The translations under genes were made by a program, and so were the position numbers. 64,000 nucleotides of DNA. Origin: CAYRFF01 sp964423575 (GTDB lineage: Bacteria; Bacteroidota; Bacteroidia; Chitinophagales; Saprospiraceae). The DNA lies in assembly GCA_964423575.1 (NCBI GenBank), contig CAYRFF010000008.1:18070-82069 (forward strand), given 5' to 3'. Under the pieces are notes generated by a model. That model made no database searches. It was not told the DNA's origin and worked only from the letters and a program-made list of their open reading frames with translations. Every line of letters begins with the position of its first letter. Positions within the stretch are counted from its first letter, which is position 1. Of this stretch, positions 18,323 through 27,163 are shown piece after piece.

Positions 18323-20726
18323 TTATCTTCTGGCTATGCACCGGAGCTCCTCTTTCGTCTAAAATATTTACTATATACATTCCCGGCAAAACCAAGGGTA
18401 ATTCTATTTTTTCAGAAAAGTTATTGGCCGGATATTCCTGCACAAGATTTCCATGAAGACTATAAACAAGAATCTTTCCCCTGGATTCAATACCGTCGAT
18501 AGTAAAGACATCATCTACAATTGTCGGATATATATTTATATCAGAAGCAATTGACTTTTTGACGGAAGTATAAACACCCTTTTCCCCGCGAGCTAAACAA
18601 TAAAGTCCCGGACGAACATTCCTATCGATTACAACACCGGAATTGGCACCGGTTTTCATTAATTCATACTCTTTTACTTCATACCAGTCTGAATCCTCAT
18701 TTTCTCTATATAACAACAACAAGCTATCTAAATCTCCATCAAATACATCAAAATCCAGGCTATTGCTATCTGCTGCACTGAAACGGTAGTTCAAGCCATA
18801 TTCATTGACTCCCGGATTAGCCATTGCAATTTTCCAATAATGGTTTTCAGTCAAAGTGAGACTTTTACTTTCATCCAATAATGGCGGAGGAGAAGTGTAA
18901 TGATGTTCGATTGTTACAATATCAGCTTCCGTATAGTCACTACAGAAAATCGTGACCGGAATAGAAGAATGGCGTAATGATTCTGCTTTATTTACTTCAG
19001 CACTGCTAGTCACTGATGCAAGACATAAATCATAATTTCGGTTTACAACTATTGCAGTAGGCTTTTTATTTACCTGCACATTAAAGGCAGTCTGTTCGTC
19101 TGAAACCATAATTACAGTATCTATGACGGACAAATCTTTAAAGTAAATTGAAATAGGTAGTGGTACATTATTATGGAAATGACCGGAGTGATATTGACTT
19201 TGCCTAATTGTTCCGTTAACCTCATTTCCAAGTTCACTATATTCATAAGATTCAACTGTGAAATCCGACCAGCCCGGACTTAAAATCCAGTCATCAAAGA
19301 AGTCAGTCATGTCCACTCCAGTGCCTTCATAAAGCAAATCCCGGAAAGAATAAGCATTGATATTGCCATAGGTTCGTTCTTCCAGTATGTATTGCATTCC
19401 AGCTTTGAAATTCTCATCGCCTAAGTAGCCTCTCATATTATGCAACATTGCAGCTCCTTTATTATAAGTGTGAACGCCATAAGTAATTCTTTGAGGCATG
19501 GGAGACAGAGGGAGATAGCCATCATCCGCGATATGAGCTGTCCTGATCATATTTACGTTATTGGAGCGCAATGCATTCCTCGACGCAGTTTTTCCTTCCA
19601 GATACTCTATAACCTGATACTCTGCATAGGCTGAAGGTCCTTCTTTTATCCACATATCAGCATCCGTCTCAAGTGTTACGACATTGCCCCACCAGTGATG
19701 CGCAAGCTCATGTGAATATAGACCCACATTACTGCCACTTAAGATTCCTTCCGGATAAGCAACTCCGGTAGGGTGTTCCATAGCACCACGTCCGGTCATG
19801 TGGTAGCCTATGTAATCCCACATATACGGACCGTACCAGGATTCAAGAACATTGAGTGCGTCGTTGAGATTCGCAAAATGTTTCTTCGCATTAGTGCTAT
19901 CCTTGGGTTTAACTACCAGTTGAATAGGGACAGGATTAAATTCACTATCTGCCATGTAATTCACTTCTGTATATGGTCCGGCGGCAATATGACTTAGATA
20001 TGTGGGGATAGGCTGCGCCATTACATAAGAACGGATAATTGTATCAACTCCGATATGTTCCTCATTGACCAAATCTCCCAATCCATATCCTATGCGGCCC
20101 TTATTGGTTATGATATTATACTTGTAAGTAGAACGCTCTACGAAGTTATCAAAGCAAGGAAACCAAGCACGTCCATAGTTATGTGGAATACAATCTATAC
20201 CGATTCCGAGGTTGTAGGCAACATCATTTTCAAAGTAAAATCCTCCAAATGCACCGCAGGTTATAGGATTTCCATGATAGTAGACGTGAATATTATAAAC
20301 TTCTCCTTTTGATAATGCTTCCGCAAATTTGATTTTAATATACCTGCCATCATAATCCCAGGTCATAGCAAAATCGTCAAAGAAAACACTATCGACGACC
20401 AAGCCCTCCAAGTCGAATCTAATTTCGTCCTGATCATCCATCATAGGTTTAAAACTTACAATCGTATGAGCAATCAGTAGGCGCGATGAAAATTTGGTTA
20501 AATCCACGGTGATTTCGTAGTTGAGGATATCGAATGTATCGCTCCTTTCCATGCTAGCTCGCAATTCAGCTTTTTCGACTTCCGTCAAAACTCGCTTCTG
20601 CTGGGCATAATGCATTAAGTGACAACCATATTCGGCAGGTTGAGCGCTTAATACCAGACTGAAGAATAAAAGGAATAGTATCATCATAATACTATTAGTA
20701 GTAGGAAATCTTTTGCTGAGTTTCAT
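18312..20726 (-). CDS. M1 family metallopeptidase with T9SS sorting domain
   Basis: An 804-residue secreted aminopeptidase-like protein. It has a signal peptide (FPTTNSIMMILFLLFFSLVLSAQ) and an N-terminal beta-sandwich. The catalytic domain carries GAMEHP (GAMEN-type exopeptidase motif), the zinc motif HELAH with His338 and His342, and the third ligand Glu361 in WIKEGPSAYAEY. The C-terminal ~75 residues are a T9SS type A sorting domain (IYPTIVDDVFTIDGI, LPGMYIVNI, KIIKK). It probably degrades peptides at the cell surface or outside the cell. It is tail-to-tail with cca. Upstream, 27 bp away, is the coiled-coil membrane protein gene. Confidence 0.93.
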   Translation of the reverse strand: MKLSKRFPTTNSIMMILFLLFFSLVLSAQPAEYGCHLMHYAQQKRVLTEVEKAELRASMERSDTFDILNYEITVDLTKFSSRLLIAHTIVSFKPMMDDQDEIRFDLEGLVVDSVFFDDFAMTWDYDGRYIKIKFAEALSKGEVYNIHVYYHGNPITCGAFGGFYFENDVAYNLGIGIDCIPHNYGRAWFPCFDNFVERSTYKYNIITNKGRIGYGLGDLVNEEHIGVDTIIRSYVMAQPIPTYLSHIAAGPYTEVNYMADSEFNPVPIQLVVKPKDSTNAKKHFANLNDALNVLESWYGPYMWDYIGYHMTGRGAMEHPTGVAYPEGILSGSNVGLYSHELAHHWWGNVVTLETDADMWIKEGPSAYAEYQVIEYLEGKTASRNALRSNNVNMIRTAHIADDGYLPLSPMPQRITYGVHTYNKGAAMLHNMRGYLGDENFKAGMQYILEERTYGNINAYSFRDLLYEGTGVDMTDFFDDWILSPGWSDFTVESYEYSELGNEVNGTIRQSQYHSGHFHNNVPLPISIYFKDLSVIDTVIMVSDEQTAFNVQVNKKPTAIVVNRNYDLCLASVTSSAEVNKAESLRHSSIPVTIFCSDYTEADIVTIEHHYTSPPPLLDESKSLTLTENHYWKIAMANPGVNEYGLNYRFSAADSNSLDFDVFDGDLDSLLLLYRENEDSDWYEVKEYELMKTGANSGVVIDRNVRPGLYCLARGEKGVYTSVKKSIASDINIYPTIVDDVFTIDGIESRGKILVYSLHGNLVQEYPANNFSEKIELPLVLPGMYIVNILDERGAPVHSQKIIKK

Positions 20727-20753
20727 ATTACACTGATTTTAAACCTGGGTAAA

Positions 20754-21797
20754 TCAATCAAATAGATTATCGTACGAGTCGCTGCTACTGGAGGCGCCTT
20801 TGTCGCGTTTTTGCTTTACCTTTTCTGCTCCTCCACCTACCTCAAAATCAAGATTGAGTGTATCAGATCTCTTACCACTTGCCAGAAGCATGAGTTCGCT
20901 TTCCTTCTCCCACTGCTCTAGCAGTTCCATACCTTTGTCTTCAAAAACTCCTTGTTGCAAGTCGATTGAATTCATAAGTGTACTGGACATTTCCATAAAA
21001 TGTTCCATTTCACCCACCTTGCTGGCAACGTCATCTGCAATTGCGTCAAGAGCTTGGTCAAACATTATACGCTTGTCAGTATCTCCCTTAATAACGTTCA
21101 TTGCCGATCTCATTGCAGAATGGCTGGCACGAATTGCTTTACGCTCTTCTTCTTTAACCTTTACCTGATCCTTGGTATCTTCCAGAAGTATTTCAGAGTT
21201 CTGGTACATTTTGGTCAATACGCGATAAAGAACCTCGAGCTTTTGAAGTAATTCATTGTAGCGAACATTGCTATCCTGAAGCCGTCCTGCTCTGCGGCTT
21301 GCCAGTACAAATTCCTTATTCATTTCCTGATCGCGAGCACGGTGCGCAAGTGCCAGGTTATTCTCGATTTCTTTCTCATTATCGGAAATTATTGTTTGCA
21401 GTTTGCGTATCTGACCTTTTACCTCTCCGATTTGCTTGCTCATCTTCCTCAAGTTCTTCTCCAGGTCATCAACATAATTTTTAAGAATGCCGATAGGATC
21501 TATAGTAACAAACCAACTGGTTATCTTTCTCATCGCACTCTTATACATATACCACACAAGAGTTCTCATACGTGGATCTAGTATTATATATCCAATAGCA
21601 AACAGAACTAACAGTAGTCCAGTCAGATATAGTAAATTCTCAAAAATCATCGTCAACGCCGGCAATACTCTATAAAGTAAGTAACCAGCACCTACCAAAA
21701 ATGCTATAAGAAATATCATTCCTGTAAATCCTTCCGGCCTTTTCCAGAAGGATTTTTGTTCAAAGGCACTATTGTCCAATTGCGGTGTATCTGCCAT
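20754..21797 (-). CDS. Membrane-anchored coiled-coil protein, PspA-like in layout
   Basis: I do not recognise a named family. The 347 residues begin with a short hydrophilic leader. Two transmembrane helices follow (GMIFLIAFLVGAGYLLYRVL and ENLLYLTGLLLVLFAIGYIIL). The next segment, SWFVTIDPIGILKNYVDDLEKNLRKM, recalls the EDPxxxLxxYxxDMExxLxK start of PspA/IM30 helices. A long coiled coil runs to about residue 225, then a second helical block and an acidic/serine-rich tail (GASSSSDSYDNLFD). The start is 6 bp from the preceding 185-residue coiled-coil gene, so the two form an operon. Membrane stress or remodelling is an inference from layout only. Confidence 0.6.
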   Translation of the reverse strand: MADTPQLDNSAFEQKSFWKRPEGFTGMIFLIAFLVGAGYLLYRVLPALTMIFENLLYLTGLLLVLFAIGYIILDPRMRTLVWYMYKSAMRKITSWFVTIDPIGILKNYVDDLEKNLRKMSKQIGEVKGQIRKLQTIISDNEKEIENNLALAHRARDQEMNKEFVLASRRAGRLQDSNVRYNELLQKLEVLYRVLTKMYQNSEILLEDTKDQVKVKEEERKAIRASHSAMRSAMNVIKGDTDKRIMFDQALDAIADDVASKVGEMEHFMEMSSTLMNSIDLQQGVFEDKGMELLEQWEKESELMLLASGKRSDTLNLDFEVGGGAEKVKQKRDKGASSSSDSYDNLFD

Positions 21798-21803
21798 AAT
21801 GTT

Positions 21804-22361
21804 TTACTTCTTTAATACTTGTTTATATGATTCAATATCCTGAAGAATTTCAGTACTTACTGCTTGAAAAGCGTTTTGAAATCTGACCTGAGTAGAAGAG
21901 ATTACTTCTTTGCTTTCATCAATTTCGTTTTCTGCAGTACTGATAAGTTCGGTCATTTCCTCACTATTCTTCTCCAATTCATTTATTTTGTCCTGAATCA
22001 GCTTGATTTTCTCACGTAACTTTTCAATCTGGAGTTTTCTCTTTTCTATACGTTCTTCTACTTGCTTTTGTAGTGCCAGGCCAAATTTCTGCTTTTCTCC
22101 CTGTAAAACTTCTTGATAATGCTCAGCTGATTTAAAGAGTTTAGACTCGGTTAATCCCATGGAAGAAGCTGTAACAAATGCAGATTTAATAGCTATTTCT
22201 CTCTCGACGCCCATCGATGTAAGCTGATTCAGAGAATGCTTAAATTCGAGATAATCAAATCCTTCCAGGTTATTCTTTTCAATTGCTTTAACCAATTGCC
22301 TTACAACATTATCATCGAGATCTTTTGCACTTTCAAACAAATTGTCAATTGATATATTCAT
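21804..22361 (-). CDS. Coiled-coil protein of unknown function
   Basis: 185 residues, no signal peptide and no membrane helix. The N-terminal ~80 residues look like a compact helical domain (LFESAKDLDDNVVRQLVKAI, GFDYLEFKHSLNQLTSMGVEREIAIKSAF). A near-continuous charged coiled coil fills about 80-150 (QVEERIEKRKLQIEKLREKI). It is the first gene of the pair with the membrane coiled-coil protein downstream, 6 bp apart. It is likely a cytoplasmic partner of that protein, but the function is unknown. Confidence 0.6.
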   Translation of the reverse strand: MNISIDNLFESAKDLDDNVVRQLVKAIEKNNLEGFDYLEFKHSLNQLTSMGVEREIAIKSAFVTASSMGLTESKLFKSAEHYQEVLQGEKQKFGLALQKQVEERIEKRKLQIEKLREKIKLIQDKINELEKNSEEMTELISTAENEIDESKEVISSTQVRFQNAFQAVSTEILQDIESYKQVLKK

Positions 22362-22536
22362 GAGTCCATCCTTAATTTTATTGGATGTAAATATAGGAAT
22401 TTATTTCTGGAATAAGTTTAGACAGAAATATTTATCAGGTATTATCCTCACTGAGCTTGTTCAAGCTGATTTTCATCTTTATAAGGGAGGGAAAGTCAAA
22501 TAATGTTCTTTAATCGAATCCTTATGCGGCATCTAA

Positions 22537-23181
22537 TTACTTAATGCGATTTAAAACCTCTCTAAACTCACTAAGCATCATCGCGGTAGCTCCCCAGACA
22601 ACCTTATTATTAAGATTAAAATAGGGCATATCTTTTAATACTATGTTTCTTACGTGAATATTCTTGCTTAAAATATTGCTAGGATCCATTAATTCATTGA
22701 GAGTAGGAGTGAAGATATTTCTTACTTCACTTAGTTGGGGAGTGAAATCAGGAGTATAATCAAGAAAGCCCACATAAGGACTTACAATATAATTTGATAC
22801 TGAAATAAATAAGTCGCTGAGTTTTCCCAGAATGTTGACATCTGCGGGATTAATCCCGATTTCCTCCTTTGTTTCCCTTATTGCAGTATATTGAAGATCC
22901 GGATCATATAATTCCATTCTTCCACCTGGAAAACTTATTTGTCCTGAATGAGGGTCATTCGGAGATGTTCTCGTCCTTTCTATTAAGGCAAATGAATATC
23001 CTGAATCGTTTGGAAAAATCAAGCATAAGGTTGCAGCGGGAACTGCATCTTTAGAGATTTTAAGCAATTCACCTATGTTAGAAGGAATATCCTTGGGCGC
23101 ATGATTTGCGAAAGCTAATTGCGCATCACGCCCGGGTAAATCCTCGTGCTGAAGTTGATATGCAAGATCGTCAATTAACAC
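22537..23181 (-). CDS. NUDIX hydrolase, coenzyme A pyrophosphatase-like (NudL type)
   Basis: 214 residues. The upstream CoA-type signature (LIERTRTSPNDPHSGQISFPGGRMELYD) runs straight into the Nudix box (GGRMELYDPDLQYTAIRETKEEIGI), where REtkEEiG supplies the metal-binding glutamates. This UPF0035-like segment before the box is typical of enzymes that cleave CoA to phosphopantetheine and adenosine 3',5'-bisphosphate. It starts 20 bp from the end of hemD, on the same strand. A 175-bp spacer separates it from the coiled-coil pair downstream. Confidence 0.88.
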   Translation of the reverse strand: MLIDDLAYQLQHEDLPGRDAQLAFANHAPKDIPSNIGELLKISKDAVPAATLCLIFPNDSGYSFALIERTRTSPNDPHSGQISFPGGRMELYDPDLQYTAIRETKEEIGINPADVNILGKLSDLFISVSNYIVSPYVGFLDYTPDFTPQLSEVRNIFTPTLNELMDPSNILSKNIHVRNIVLKDMPYFNLNNKVVWGATAMMLSEFREVLNRIK

Positions 23182-23201
23182 TTTATACTTATCCTTAGAG
23201 C

Positions 23202-23963
23202 TTATGCATCTTCATTGGCCTTCTGAATATATTGCTCCAGAGCCATGGTCATAGATTTAAGTTCTTTAGTAGGGACTTTTATATTGATATCCAAGCCTCG
23301 CTTAACAACAGCATCTTTGGTACTAGTACCAAATACAGCGATCCTGGTATCGTTTTGCTTGAAATCCGGAAAGTTTTCAAACAATGATTCAATCCCCAAT
23401 GGACTGAAAAAAACCAGGATATCATAAGTGATATCGCTCAGATCGCTCAAGTCTGAACTGACAGTACGGAACATCATTGCTTCCTGATATTTCAGGTTAT
23501 TTTCTTCTAGATATTTCTGTACCGGTAAGCTGCCAAGATTGGAGCAAGGGAGAAGGAAGGTCTCATCCTTGAAGCGCTTAAAGTACTTATCAAGCTCTTC
23601 TATACTCCTGTTTCCAACAAAAACTTTCCTCTTTCTGTAGACGATGAACTTCTGAAGATAATCTGCAATTGCCTTCGTAAGGCAGAAGTATCGCGTTTCC
23701 GGAGACATTTCAATTCGCATATCTTCACAGATTCTGAAAAAGTGATCTATACTTTTCTTACTAGTGAAAATCACGCCGAAATATTCTTCAGGTCTGATCT
23801 TGGTTTGTCTGAATTCCTTGACATCAACCGGCTCAACTTGAATAAATTTTCTAAAATCTATTTTTACGCCATACTTCTCAACTAGTGTAAAATATGGAGA
23901 ACGCTCAGGTTCAGGTTGAGAAATCAGAATACTTTTTACTGGTTTATAAGTTGTAGAGCTCAT
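23202..23963 (-). CDS. hemD: Uroporphyrinogen-III synthase
   Basis: Cyclises hydroxymethylbilane to uroporphyrinogen III in haem synthesis. The two-domain HemD fold is indicated by VKSILISQPEPERSPYFTLVEKYG, the FGVIFTSKKSIDHFF segment, LPCSNLGSLPVQKYLEE, and DILVFFSPLGIESLFENFPDF. The family is poorly conserved, but this 253-residue form, followed by NUDIX and preceded by DUF4271, is a familiar Bacteroidota arrangement. It is probably cotranscribed with DUF4271 (35-bp gap). Confidence 0.85.
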   Translation of the reverse strand: MSSTTYKPVKSILISQPEPERSPYFTLVEKYGVKIDFRKFIQVEPVDVKEFRQTKIRPEEYFGVIFTSKKSIDHFFRICEDMRIEMSPETRYFCLTKAIADYLQKFIVYRKRKVFVGNRSIEELDKYFKRFKDETFLLPCSNLGSLPVQKYLEENNLKYQEAMMFRTVSSDLSDLSDITYDILVFFSPLGIESLFENFPDFKQNDTRIAVFGTSTKDAVVKRGLDINIKVPTKELKSMTMALEQYIQKANEDA

Positions 23964-23998
23964 AAAAAACTTAGGTTTATATATCTAAACGCTTGGTT

Positions 23999-25048
23999 TT
24001 AACCTGTTAATATATTAAAAACTTTCATACCCACTAGTAGTGGAGCGATTTCAACGGTGCAAAGGTACGTAAAAAATTGGAATTTAGATGCACTTAAGAA
24101 CCTGACACTGATAAATAAACCTCGTAATTGCCTTATTAGATAGAAAAAGACTATCAAAAACAATCCTAAATAGAAAGAAAATATACTGATTTTACTCGGA
24201 GCAAAGGCAAGGAACAGATTTATTGGTAGCAAAATCAGACCTAGTAGAATATTGAAAATAATGATTGTAAAGTTAAATTGGCGAGCCTCCTTTTCAACAG
24301 GAAATGTTGTAGCCAGCATATCCAAAATCAAATATCTGATAAGATAAATTACTCCCACTATCAGAATACAAAATAGCAGAGAAATCTCAGGACGCACTTC
24401 AAACCAATAATCCAAGGAAAGGAATATAAAGAATCCGAAATTGGCAATAAAGAAAAAGTACAGAAACAGGTACTGTACATTTGTTTTACCACGCTGCTCC
24501 CTATACAGGAGATTCAGGAAGTTATCATTCATAAACGCACGAATGATATGATCAACGACTGATCGGTTTATCGTGATTACTAGGGTGAGCATTATCAGAA
24601 GAATGAGAAAAGTGGCAAAAATCAGATTTCGCTTTTCTTGTAATATCGGCGGAAGAGGTACTACGTTATGATCCTTCTGTATCTCTCCCGGGTTAATAAT
24701 CTCTTCTCTTACTGGTTCCTTTTCAATTTCTAAACTTACTTCAGGAGCGCTACCGCTTGTTTCAGTCGGTTCAGACTCTTCCATCACAGGTGTGGCATGT
24801 ACTTCTTCAGTTGACTCAGATACTTCCACGTCCCCGGTTCCCGTTTCTTCTTTACCGGGACTTTCTACAGGCGCTATCTCAACTTCAGTAATCGGCTCGG
24901 TTTCTGTTGGACTGATAGTTGTTTTTTCTACTTCAGTAGAAATATTACGATTTAATCTATGCTTTAAATCAAAGGGATTTTGTTGTCCGCTTGAAGCAAA
25001 AGCAAGGGAAAGAAAAATAATGATGAGTATGTGTGTGTACAGTTTCAC
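23999..25048 (-). CDS. DUF4271 family membrane protein
   Basis: 349 residues. A signal peptide (MKLYTHILIIIFLSLAFASSGQ) is followed by a Glu/Pro/Thr-rich low-complexity stretch at about 35-120 (ETEPITEVEIAPVESPGKEE). Six to seven transmembrane helices then fill residues 140-349, matching DUF4271. The function is unknown; the family is repeatedly found beside hemD in Bacteroidota. The start codon is GTG. A TAnnTTTG match at 25053-25060 on the same strand lies only 4 bp upstream of it, so the transcript may be leaderless. Confidence 0.83.
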   Translation of the reverse strand: MKLYTHILIIIFLSLAFASSGQQNPFDLKHRLNRNISTEVEKTTISPTETEPITEVEIAPVESPGKEETGTGDVEVSESTEEVHATPVMEESEPTETSGSAPEVSLEIEKEPVREEIINPGEIQKDHNVVPLPPILQEKRNLIFATFLILLIMLTLVITINRSVVDHIIRAFMNDNFLNLLYREQRGKTNVQYLFLYFFFIANFGFFIFLSLDYWFEVRPEISLLFCILIVGVIYLIRYLILDMLATTFPVEKEARQFNFTIIIFNILLGLILLPINLFLAFAPSKISIFSFYLGLFLIVFFYLIRQLRGLFISVRFLSASKFQFFTYLCTVEIAPLLVGMKVFNILTG

Positions 25049-25052
25049 ACGG

Positions 25053-25060
25053 CAAATTTA
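25053..25060 (-). promoter_or_regulatory. Candidate -7 element of the DUF4271-hemD operon
   Basis: On the minus strand the sequence reads TAAATTTG followed by C, fitting TAnnTTTGC. It lies 4 bp before the GTG start at 25048, which would leave almost no 5' leader. Confidence 0.35.
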
Positions 25061-25198
25061 ACAAGGTTTATATAATTATTACTTATAATATTAGAACAAG
25101 TTGAGAGAATGTCTATTTATTTCCTAAGACTTATTTTCATAAGACCATTAAATTGCGGGAAGAATAGAAGGTCCGGAAACTAAATCCGGGGTTTGATT

Positions 25199-26458
25199 AT
25201 GAAAAAGAATACGGTAAGAAACGTATTAATTATTGGTTCAATAATGCTTATAAGTGTAATAAGCATGCAAGCGTATTCCTTACTGAAAGCCTGGGAATTC
25301 AGAGATGAGCATTTTGACCAAAGGGTAAGGGTTGCACTTCATCAGGTCGCTGCGAGACTTATCGAGCTTAACGAAGGCACCATTCCTGCCAAAAGTCTTG
25401 TACACAGAAAAACCTCCAATTATTTTCTGGTAAATATCGATGACATAATCGATGCCAATGCATTGGAATATTTTCTACATGATGAATTGTCCAATGTCTC
25501 ATTGAATCTCGATTTTGAATATGCGGTTTTTGACTGCTTCTCCAATCAGATGGTCTATGGAAAATACTGCAAGGTAGAAGAAGATGATAGCCATATCAAA
25601 ACGAGAGATCTACCGACTTATGATGAATTCGTCTATTATTTTGGAGTGCGGTTCCCGACTAAGACCTCTTTTATATTTTCCGGGATGACCCGATATATGA
25701 TAGGAGCATCCATTCTTTTGTTTACACTCGGTTTTTTTGTGTACGCTACTTATGTATTGCTCACACAGAAGAAAATCACGGAAATGCAGAGGGATTTTAT
25801 CAATAACATGACACACGAATTTAAGACCCCCTTGTCTTCCATTAAGATTTCCTCGGAAGTACTCGCTAATAGCCCCATGATAAAAGAAAATGAACGTCTT
25901 TCCCAATACGTGAATATTATCCAGAGTCAAGAGAGTCGTTTAAATAATCAGATTGAACGCGTTCTGAAGATTGCTTCTTTGGAAGGGGATAGCCTATGCC
26001 TGGCCAAGGAGAATGTTCATTTAAACGCCTTAGTTGAAGACCTTGCGCTTGCCAGAAAAGCTGAAATTGAAAAGACCGGTGGAAAATTAAATATACAGCA
26101 GAATGGAGATATAATGCTAGACGCCGACCCTGTCCATACTGCTAATATATTGCATAGTCTACTTGATAATGCTATTAAATACTCTCATGACAATATCGAC
26201 ATTAGGGTGGAAACAGGGCTTGACGGGGAAATTCCATACTTTAAAATCACTGATAGTGGTATAGGAATGTCAGCTGAACAACTCGATAATATTGGGCAGA
26301 AATTTTACCGGGTTTCTAAAGGGGATATCCACGATGTGAAAGGTTTTGGACTGGGATTATACTATGTTAAAACTATCTGTAAATTACAGCATTGGAAAAT
26401 CAACATTAAAAGCCAACTGAAACAGGGAACTACTGTGAAAATATTATTTTATAACTAA
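25199..26458 (+). CDS. Sensor histidine kinase
   Basis: Starts at the ATG at 25199 rather than the TTG two codons earlier. About 420 residues. There is one transmembrane helix near the N-terminus, a ~130-residue periplasmic domain, and a second helix (YMIGASILLFTLGFFVYATYVLL, about 158-180). The HisKA domain has the phospho-His near residue 206 in NNMTHEFKTPLSSIKISSEVL. The HATPase domain has N-box LLDNAIKYS, G1 DSGIGM and G2 GFGLGLYYVKTI. It is paired with the response regulator 9 bp downstream. The stimulus is unknown. Confidence 0.93.
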   Translation: MKKNTVRNVLIIGSIMLISVISMQAYSLLKAWEFRDEHFDQRVRVALHQVAARLIELNEGTIPAKSLVHRKTSNYFLVNIDDIIDANALEYFLHDELSNVSLNLDFEYAVFDCFSNQMVYGKYCKVEEDDSHIKTRDLPTYDEFVYYFGVRFPTKTSFIFSGMTRYMIGASILLFTLGFFVYATYVLLTQKKITEMQRDFINNMTHEFKTPLSSIKISSEVLANSPMIKENERLSQYVNIIQSQESRLNNQIERVLKIASLEGDSLCLAKENVHLNALVEDLALARKAEIEKTGGKLNIQQNGDIMLDADPVHTANILHSLLDNAIKYSHDNIDIRVETGLDGEIPYFKITDSGIGMSAEQLDNIGQKFYRVSKGDIHDVKGFGLGLYYVKTICKLQHWKINIKSQLKQGTTVKILFYN

Positions 26459-26467
26459 ATTAGCCAA

Positions 26468-27163
26468 ATGAATTCAGACAAGCACATACTTTATGTTGAA
26501 GATGATGAAACCCTGGCCTTTGTCACCAAAGACAATCTGGAGAACCACGGCTATAAAGTGACGCACTATGGCAACGGCATGGATGCCCTTGTAGGTTTTA
26601 AGAGATATTCCTTTGACTTATGTGTTTTGGATATTATGCTTCCTCAAATGGACGGTTTTACCCTTGCAGAGAAAATCCGTAAAGAAGATGAGCAGATACC
26701 TATCCTTTTCCTATCAGCCAAGTCGATGAATGAGGATAGAATTAAAGGCTTTAAAATCGGTGGTGATGATTACATAACCAAACCCTTTTCAATTGAAGAG
26801 CTAATCCTGAAAATAGAAGTATTTCTTAAGCGAAACCTCATTAACAAGGAAGAAGAATTGTCTTTTTATTCAATAGGAAAGTATGAGTTTCACTATGATG
26901 CACTGACTCTCGTATACAACGATAATTCGCGCTCCCTGACTCAACGAGAAGCTGACTTGCTGCAATACTTTGCGAGGAATCAAAACAAGATTTTAAAACG
27001 TCCCGATATCCTTATTACAGTCTGGGGTGAAGATGATTACTTTCTAGGTAGATCCCTCGATGTCTTTATATCAAGGTTGAGGAAATATCTTAAAGATGAT
27101 TCAGATATAGAGATAGAAAATATTCATGGAGTAGGCTTTAGACTGAATTCCAGAACAGACTAA
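26468..27163 (+). CDS. OmpR/PhoB-family response regulator
   Basis: 231 residues. The receiver domain has DDE at residues 13-15, the phospho-Asp near residue 54 in LCVLDIMLPQMDG, and the Lys in GDDYITKPFSIEEL. A C-terminal winged-helix domain follows (LTQREADLLQYFARNQNKILKRPDIL, SRLRKYLKDDSDIEIENIHGVGFRL). It is the cognate regulator of the kinase 9 bp upstream. Its 3' end overlaps the convergent M23 peptidase gene by 4 bp. Confidence 0.95.
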   Translation: MNSDKHILYVEDDETLAFVTKDNLENHGYKVTHYGNGMDALVGFKRYSFDLCVLDIMLPQMDGFTLAEKIRKEDEQIPILFLSAKSMNEDRIKGFKIGGDDYITKPFSIEELILKIEVFLKRNLINKEEELSFYSIGKYEFHYDALTLVYNDNSRSLTQREADLLQYFARNQNKILKRPDILITVWGEDDYFLGRSLDVFISRLRKYLKDDSDIEIENIHGVGFRLNSRTD

